DNA from: Hyphomicrobiales bacterium
Lineage (GTDB): Bacteria > Pseudomonadota > Alphaproteobacteria > Rhizobiales > Beijerinckiaceae
Reading direction: 5' to 3'
NCBI GenBank assembly: GCA_019075905.1
Contig: JAGXAM010000012.1
Location: forward strand, 1 to 64,000
Length of the DNA: 64,000 nucleotides
The notes under the pieces were generated by a model. It was given only the letters and a program-made list of their open reading frames with translations, was not told where the DNA came from and did no database searches. Position 1 is the first letter of the stretch. Each line of letters starts with the position of its first letter. Both the position numbers and the translations under genes were made by a program. Below, in pieces: positions 60,815 through 64,000 of the stretch.

Positions 60815-61528
60815 ATGAGTAACGCCCCGCTTATGCCCAAGGCCACTGCCGTGTGGCTGATCGACAACACCTCGCTGTCCTTCGAGCAGATCGCCAATTT
60901 CTGCAAATTGCATCCGCTTGAAGTGAAGGGCATTGCCGATGGCGAGGTCGCCGCCGGAATCAAGGGCCATGACCCGATCACTAATGGCGCGCTGACCCGT
61001 GAGGAAATCCAGCACGGCGAAAAAGACAAGTCCTATGAATTGAAACTGGCGCCCTCCAAGGTGAAGGTGCCGGAAATCAAGGCCAAGCGCGGGGCGCGCT
61101 ACACTCCGCTGTCGCGCCGGCAGGATCGCCCGAATGCGATCTTGTGGCTGGTGCGCAACCATCCGGAACTGAAGGATGCGCAGATCATGCGCCTTGCCGG
61201 GACGACCAAGCATACGTTGCAATCGATCCGCGAGCGCACCCACTGGAATTCAGCGGCCATGTCGCCGGTCGATCCGGTGTCGCTGGGCCTGTGCACGCAG
61301 GTCGAGCTCGATTTCGAAGTCAATCGCGCCGCCAAGGAGCGTCCGCGCGCCGAGGAAGATCGCGGCCAGACGCTGATTCCGGCGGAGATCACCACCCGCC
61401 CGGCAGCGCCGGCCAGCGCCGCCTCGGTGTTCGGCGAGAGCCCACAAAAGCCGAAGGATGACGAAGAGGATGGTGTCGACGTGTCGTCGGTCTTCGCCAA
61501 GCTGAAGGATCTCAAACCAACCGAATGA
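60815..61528 (+). CDS. DUF1013/TrcR-type cell cycle transcriptional regulator
   Basis: This 237-residue protein of the DUF1013 (TrcR) family is conserved across alphaproteobacteria. It has an N-terminal helix-turn-helix-like region (TAVWLIDNTSLSFEQIANFC, KLHPLEVKGIADGEV) and a second conserved block RPNAILWLVRNHPELKDAQI ... GTTKHTLQSIRERTHWN. The C-terminus is acidic and disordered. TrcR has been described as a cell-cycle regulator in related bacteria. ATG 60815. Its transcript probably ends before lemA, 47 bases on. Confidence 0.9.
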   Translation: MSNAPLMPKATAVWLIDNTSLSFEQIANFCKLHPLEVKGIADGEVAAGIKGHDPITNGALTREEIQHGEKDKSYELKLAPSKVKVPEIKAKRGARYTPLSRRQDRPNAILWLVRNHPELKDAQIMRLAGTTKHTLQSIRERTHWNSAAMSPVDPVSLGLCTQVELDFEVNRAAKERPRAEEDRGQTLIPAEITTRPAAPASAASVFGESPQKPKDDEEDGVDVSSVFAKLKDLKPTE

Positions 61529-61575
61529 ACCGGCGGTCAAGCCCGAAACGGTTCACACAGGGCAGGGGTAAAGCC

Positions 61576-62175
61576 ATGAAAACGCTGTTGCTGCGCTTGC
61601 GTATGGTGCTGGTTCTGGTGCTCGGCTCGCTGGTTCTGGCAGGCTGCGGCTATAATGCCATTCCGACCGCGCAGGAGAACGCCAAGGCGCAATGGGCGCA
61701 GGTGCAGAACCAGTATCAGCGCCGTGCCGACCTGATCCCCAATCTGGTCGCCACCGTGCAGGGCTATGCCAAGCAGGAAAAGGATGTGCTGACTGCCGTG
61801 GTCGAGGCGCGCGCCAAGGCCACATCGGTGCATATCGATGCCTCGCAGCTGACCGATCCGGCCAAGCTCAAGGCCTTCACCGATGCGCAAAACCAGCTCT
61901 CGGGTGCGCTCGGGCATTTGATGGCCATCAGCGAAAATTATCCTGACCTGAAATCAAATCAGAATTTCCTGGCGCTGCAATCGCAGCTCGAAGGCACCGA
62001 GAACCGCATTTCCGTGGCGAGGCGCGATTATATCAGGGCGGTGCGCGATTATAATCTGTCGCTGCGAACCTTTCCCGGGGTGATCTGGGCCTCGACGTTC
62101 TTTCGCTCCTATCAGCCCATGGCGGAATTTTCGGCTGATGCCGGTGCTGCGACCCCGCCCAAGGTGAAATTTTAA
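61576..62175 (+). CDS. LemA family lipoprotein
   Basis: This 199-residue LemA-family protein starts with a signal and lipobox LAGC (VLVLVLGSLVLAGCGYNAIP). The helical core follows, with WAQVQNQYQRRADLIPNLVA, GYAKQEKDVLTAVVEARAKA and the NYPDLKSNQNF motif. LemA proteins lie with TPM-domain genes in many bacteria, as here; the function is poorly defined. ATG 61576 was chosen; the frame from 61525 would displace the signal. Confidence 0.92.
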   Translation: MKTLLLRLRMVLVLVLGSLVLAGCGYNAIPTAQENAKAQWAQVQNQYQRRADLIPNLVATVQGYAKQEKDVLTAVVEARAKATSVHIDASQLTDPAKLKAFTDAQNQLSGALGHLMAISENYPDLKSNQNFLALQSQLEGTENRISVARRDYIRAVRDYNLSLRTFPGVIWASTFFRSYQPMAEFSADAGAATPPKVKF

Positions 62176-62190
62176 CGCCGGGAGCCGGCC

Positions 62191-62967
62191 GTGCTGAAAT
62201 CCTCGCCCTTGCGTCTTGCCGCCGCCACGCTGCTGGTGCTGGCGCTGAGCATGGCCGCCCTGGCGGGCCTGACATTCCCGCCGCTGACCGGCCGGGTGGT
62301 GGATGCGGCGCATGTCATCAATGCCACAACCATGACCAGGCTCGATAGCCAGTTGCAGGCGCTGGAGAGCAAATCCAGCATCCAGCTGGTGGTGGCGACG
62401 GTGCCGTCGCTGCAGGGCCAGGACATAGACACCTTTGCCAATGAGATGTTTCGCGCCTGGAAGCTTGGGCAAAAGACCACGAATAATGGTGTGCTGCTGC
62501 TGGTGGTGCCCAAAGAGCATCAGGTGCGCATCGAGGTCGGCTACGGGCTTGAGGGCACGCTGACCGATGTCCTCAGCAATATCATCATCACCCATGCCAT
62601 CGTGCCGCGCTTCAAACAGGGTGACCTGTCGGGCGGCATTTCGAGCGGGGTCGATGACATCATTGCGGTTTTGTCCGGCGACAAAACCAATTGGGTGGCG
62701 CGCCAGCCGGTGCGGCCCGACAATCGCTCCTCGCCGGTGAATTTGCTGGTTTTCGGCTTTCTGCTGCTGTTGTTCATGTTCATGAACTGGCGGGCGCAGG
62801 TCTCGGGCGGGCGGCGCGCCAGCATGGGCGCCAGCTTTGCCGGTGGCATGATCGGCGGCATGCTGGGCGGGATGGAGCGCGGCGGCTTTTCGTCTGGCGG
62901 TGATTTTGGCAGCTTTTCCGGCGGCGGCGGCTCGTCAGGGGGCGGTGGCGCCTCGGGGAGCTGGTAG
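62191..62967 (+). CDS. TPM-domain membrane protein (YgcG-like)
   Basis: This 258-residue exported protein has a signal peptide and a TPM_phosphatase domain (LTGRVVDAAHVINATTMTRL, GVLLLVVPKEHQVRIEVGYG, LEGTLTDVLSNIIITHAIVP). One membrane helix (LLVFGFLLLLFMFMNW) and a Gly/Ser-rich tail (GGFSSGG ... GGGGASGSW) follow. The start is GTG 62191, 15 bases after lemA. Activity is unclear; the plant homologue TLP18.3 acts in photosystem II repair. Confidence 0.9.
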   Translation: MLKSSPLRLAAATLLVLALSMAALAGLTFPPLTGRVVDAAHVINATTMTRLDSQLQALESKSSIQLVVATVPSLQGQDIDTFANEMFRAWKLGQKTTNNGVLLLVVPKEHQVRIEVGYGLEGTLTDVLSNIIITHAIVPRFKQGDLSGGISSGVDDIIAVLSGDKTNWVARQPVRPDNRSSPVNLLVFGFLLLLFMFMNWRAQVSGGRRASMGASFAGGMIGGMLGGMERGGFSSGGDFGSFSGGGGSSGGGGASGSW

Positions 62968-63579
62968 ATGATGCTCAGCGCCGACGACCAGCGCCGCATT
63001 GGCGCGGCGATCCACGCGGCGGAAGCCGCCACTTCCGGCGAAATCGTCTGCGTGCTGGCGCATGCGGCCTCCGATTATGCGGAAATTCCCCTCCTGTGGA
63101 GCCTGTTTCTGGCGCTGGCGCTGCCATGGCCACTGATCGTCTTCACGCCCTGGTCGGTGCAGCATATCTATCTGGTGCAGCTCGCGGTGTTTCTGCTGGC
63201 CGGACTCGCGCTGACGCAGCGGCGCCTGCGCCTGTGGCTGGTGCCGCGAAGCATCCAGCGGGCGCGCGCCCATGCTGCGGCGCTGGAGCAATTTGAATTG
63301 CGGCATGTCTCGCATACGGCGGCGCGCACCGGCATTCTCATCTTCGTGTCGCTGGCCGAGCGCTATGTGCGGATTATCGCCGATACCGGCATTGCCGCCA
63401 AAATTCCGCAGGATGAATGGCAGGGCATTGTCGATGCCTTGATCGGCGAGGCGAAAGCCGGGCGGGTGGTCGACGGATTCATCGGCGCCGTCGGCGCTTG
63501 CGGGGCCCGCCTGGCAGCGCATTTTCCGGCCGAGGCTGACCATGCCAACCAGTTGCCCGACCGGATTTATTTTATTTGA
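62968..63579 (+). CDS. Second TPM-domain membrane protein
   Basis: This 203-residue protein has an N-terminal LSADDQRRIGAAIHAAEAAT and TSGEIVCVLAHAASDYAEIP, a pair of membrane helices, and a C-terminal TPM segment (GILIFVSLAERYVRIIADTG ... QDEWQGIVDALIGEAKAG). It starts at the base after the stop of the first TPM gene, completing a lemA-TPM-TPM operon. The two TPM halves likely form one membrane complex with LemA; that is inference. Confidence 0.88.
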   Translation: MMLSADDQRRIGAAIHAAEAATSGEIVCVLAHAASDYAEIPLLWSLFLALALPWPLIVFTPWSVQHIYLVQLAVFLLAGLALTQRRLRLWLVPRSIQRARAHAAALEQFELRHVSHTAARTGILIFVSLAERYVRIIADTGIAAKIPQDEWQGIVDALIGEAKAGRVVDGFIGAVGACGARLAAHFPAEADHANQLPDRIYFI

Positions 63580-63586
63580 GACGGGA

Positions 63587-64000
63587 TCAGGCCAGCGTCT
63601 CGCCCTGCAGGCGCAGCACTTCCCCGGCGAGATAGAGTGATCCGGCAATCAGCACGCGCGGGGGTTTGGGCCAGGCGCGGGCCCTGAGATAGCTAAGGGC
63701 ATCGGGCACGCTGGCGCAGGCGCTGGCGGGTATGCCCTGGGCGCGGGCGGCGGCGGCGACCTCGGCGGCGCTGCGTCCGGCATGATCGCCAGCCACCGGC
63801 ACGCCGATGATTTCCTGCGCCAGGCCGCGAAACGCCCGCAGAAAGGCAGCGGTATCCTTGGTGGCAAGCGTGCCGCAGATGACAATCAGCGGCCGGGTGG
63901 CGCGGTCCTCGAAATCCGCCATGGCATCGCCAAGGACGCGTCCGCCATCGGCATTATGGCCGCCATCGAGCCAGAGCTCGACGCCCGGCGGGGCGCTTGC
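63587..64000 (-). CDS. folC: Folylpolyglutamate/dihydrofolate synthase, C-terminal part (cut by window end)
   Basis: This is the last 137 codons of a minus-strand gene that starts beyond the window. The visible part begins APPGVELWLDGGHNADGGRVL, the DGGHN motif of the Mur-ligase-type C-terminal domain in FolC. IVICGTLATKDTAAFLRAF and LIAGSLYLAGEVLRL follow. FolC adds glutamate to dihydropteroate and folates. The open frame continues past 64000. Its usual neighbour accD is not visible. It converges on the TPM gene, 7 bases away. Confidence 0.9.
   Translation of the reverse strand, partial: ASAPPGVELWLDGGHNADGGRVLGDAMADFEDRATRPLIVICGTLATKDTAAFLRAFRGLAQEIIGVPVAGDHAGRSAAEVAAAARAQGIPASACASVPDALSYLRARAWPKPPRVLIAGSLYLAGEVLRLQGETLA

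Overview
The window is a gene-dense, GC-rich stretch of an alphaproteobacterial chromosome. GcrA, a TrcR/DUF1013 regulator, PhaR, the ubiquinol-cytochrome c chaperone, a SigF/NrsF pair and the fdsGBACD formate dehydrogenase operon together point to Hyphomicrobiales (Rhizobiales). A Beijerinckiaceae-like or methylotroph-related member is plausible, but that is inference. Most of the window is core metabolism. Two stretches (about 7.5-8.3 kb and 20.4-23.1 kb) are AT-richer, repeat-bearing or decayed and look accessory.

Layout. 1-6.3 kb: tail of a mannitol dehydrogenase-family gene, then the soluble NAD-dependent Mo formate dehydrogenase operon fdsG-fdsB-fdsA-fdhD-fdsD. 6.3-8.3 kb: cell-wall amidase, glycine-zipper lipoprotein, small lytic transglycosylase. 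8.4-10.4 kb: ilvB preceded by an unlisted 15-codon Ile-Leu-Val leader peptide and an intrinsic terminator (attenuator), with a tRNA-Gln(CTG) upstream. 10.6-14.6 kb: DUF177-plsX-fabH lipid genes, bc1-complex chaperone, BamE. 14.6-20.3 kb: K+-independent H+-pyrophosphatase, SulP transporter, guaB. 20.4-23.1 kb: frameshifted GNAT gene, a ClpX-type zinc finger/HTH protein with an operator-rich promoter, a DUF442-like phosphatase, a dispersed repeat family and a cytochrome c remnant.

23.1-31.0 kb is the most interesting block. It holds a cytochrome b561, a thioredoxin-CcdA pair, a divergent SCO-PCuAC-SCO copper-delivery operon, and a bufferin operon: bufA (DUF2282), bufB (MNIO/DUF692), bufC (DUF2063), doxX, sigF and nrsF. 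Two exact copies of the motif I remember for the Caulobacter SigF promoter (GTAACC-N16-CGAA) sit upstream of bufA and of the thioredoxin gene. This suggests one metal-responsive regulon joining a modified copper-binding peptide to thiol and copper-cofactor handling. The precursor BufA carries an unusual Met-rich segment.

31-45.6 kb: XRE-cupin regulator and EamA exporter, an LpxH-like phosphoesterase with a glycosyltransferase, SixA, an alpha/beta hydrolase, DUF1800-DUF1501, a Tat-exported hydrolase under a hairpin that covers its ribosome binding site, then DUF983-NUDIX-MFS and RNase R. 45.7-50.5 kb: a branched-chain-amino-acid-type ABC importer (SBP-livH-livM-livG-livF) with a long 5' leader that can fold into a multibranched, riboswitch-like structure. 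50.5-53.3 kb: the PQQ-alcohol-type ABC system. 53.5-55.7 kb: gcrA with a dense cluster of GANTC sites, a BaiN-like flavoprotein and an orphan Flp pilin. 56-64 kb: edd, phaR, a thioesterase, an NDUFAF5-like methyltransferase, pal, trcR, lemA, two TPM-domain genes and the 3' part of folC, cut by the window end.
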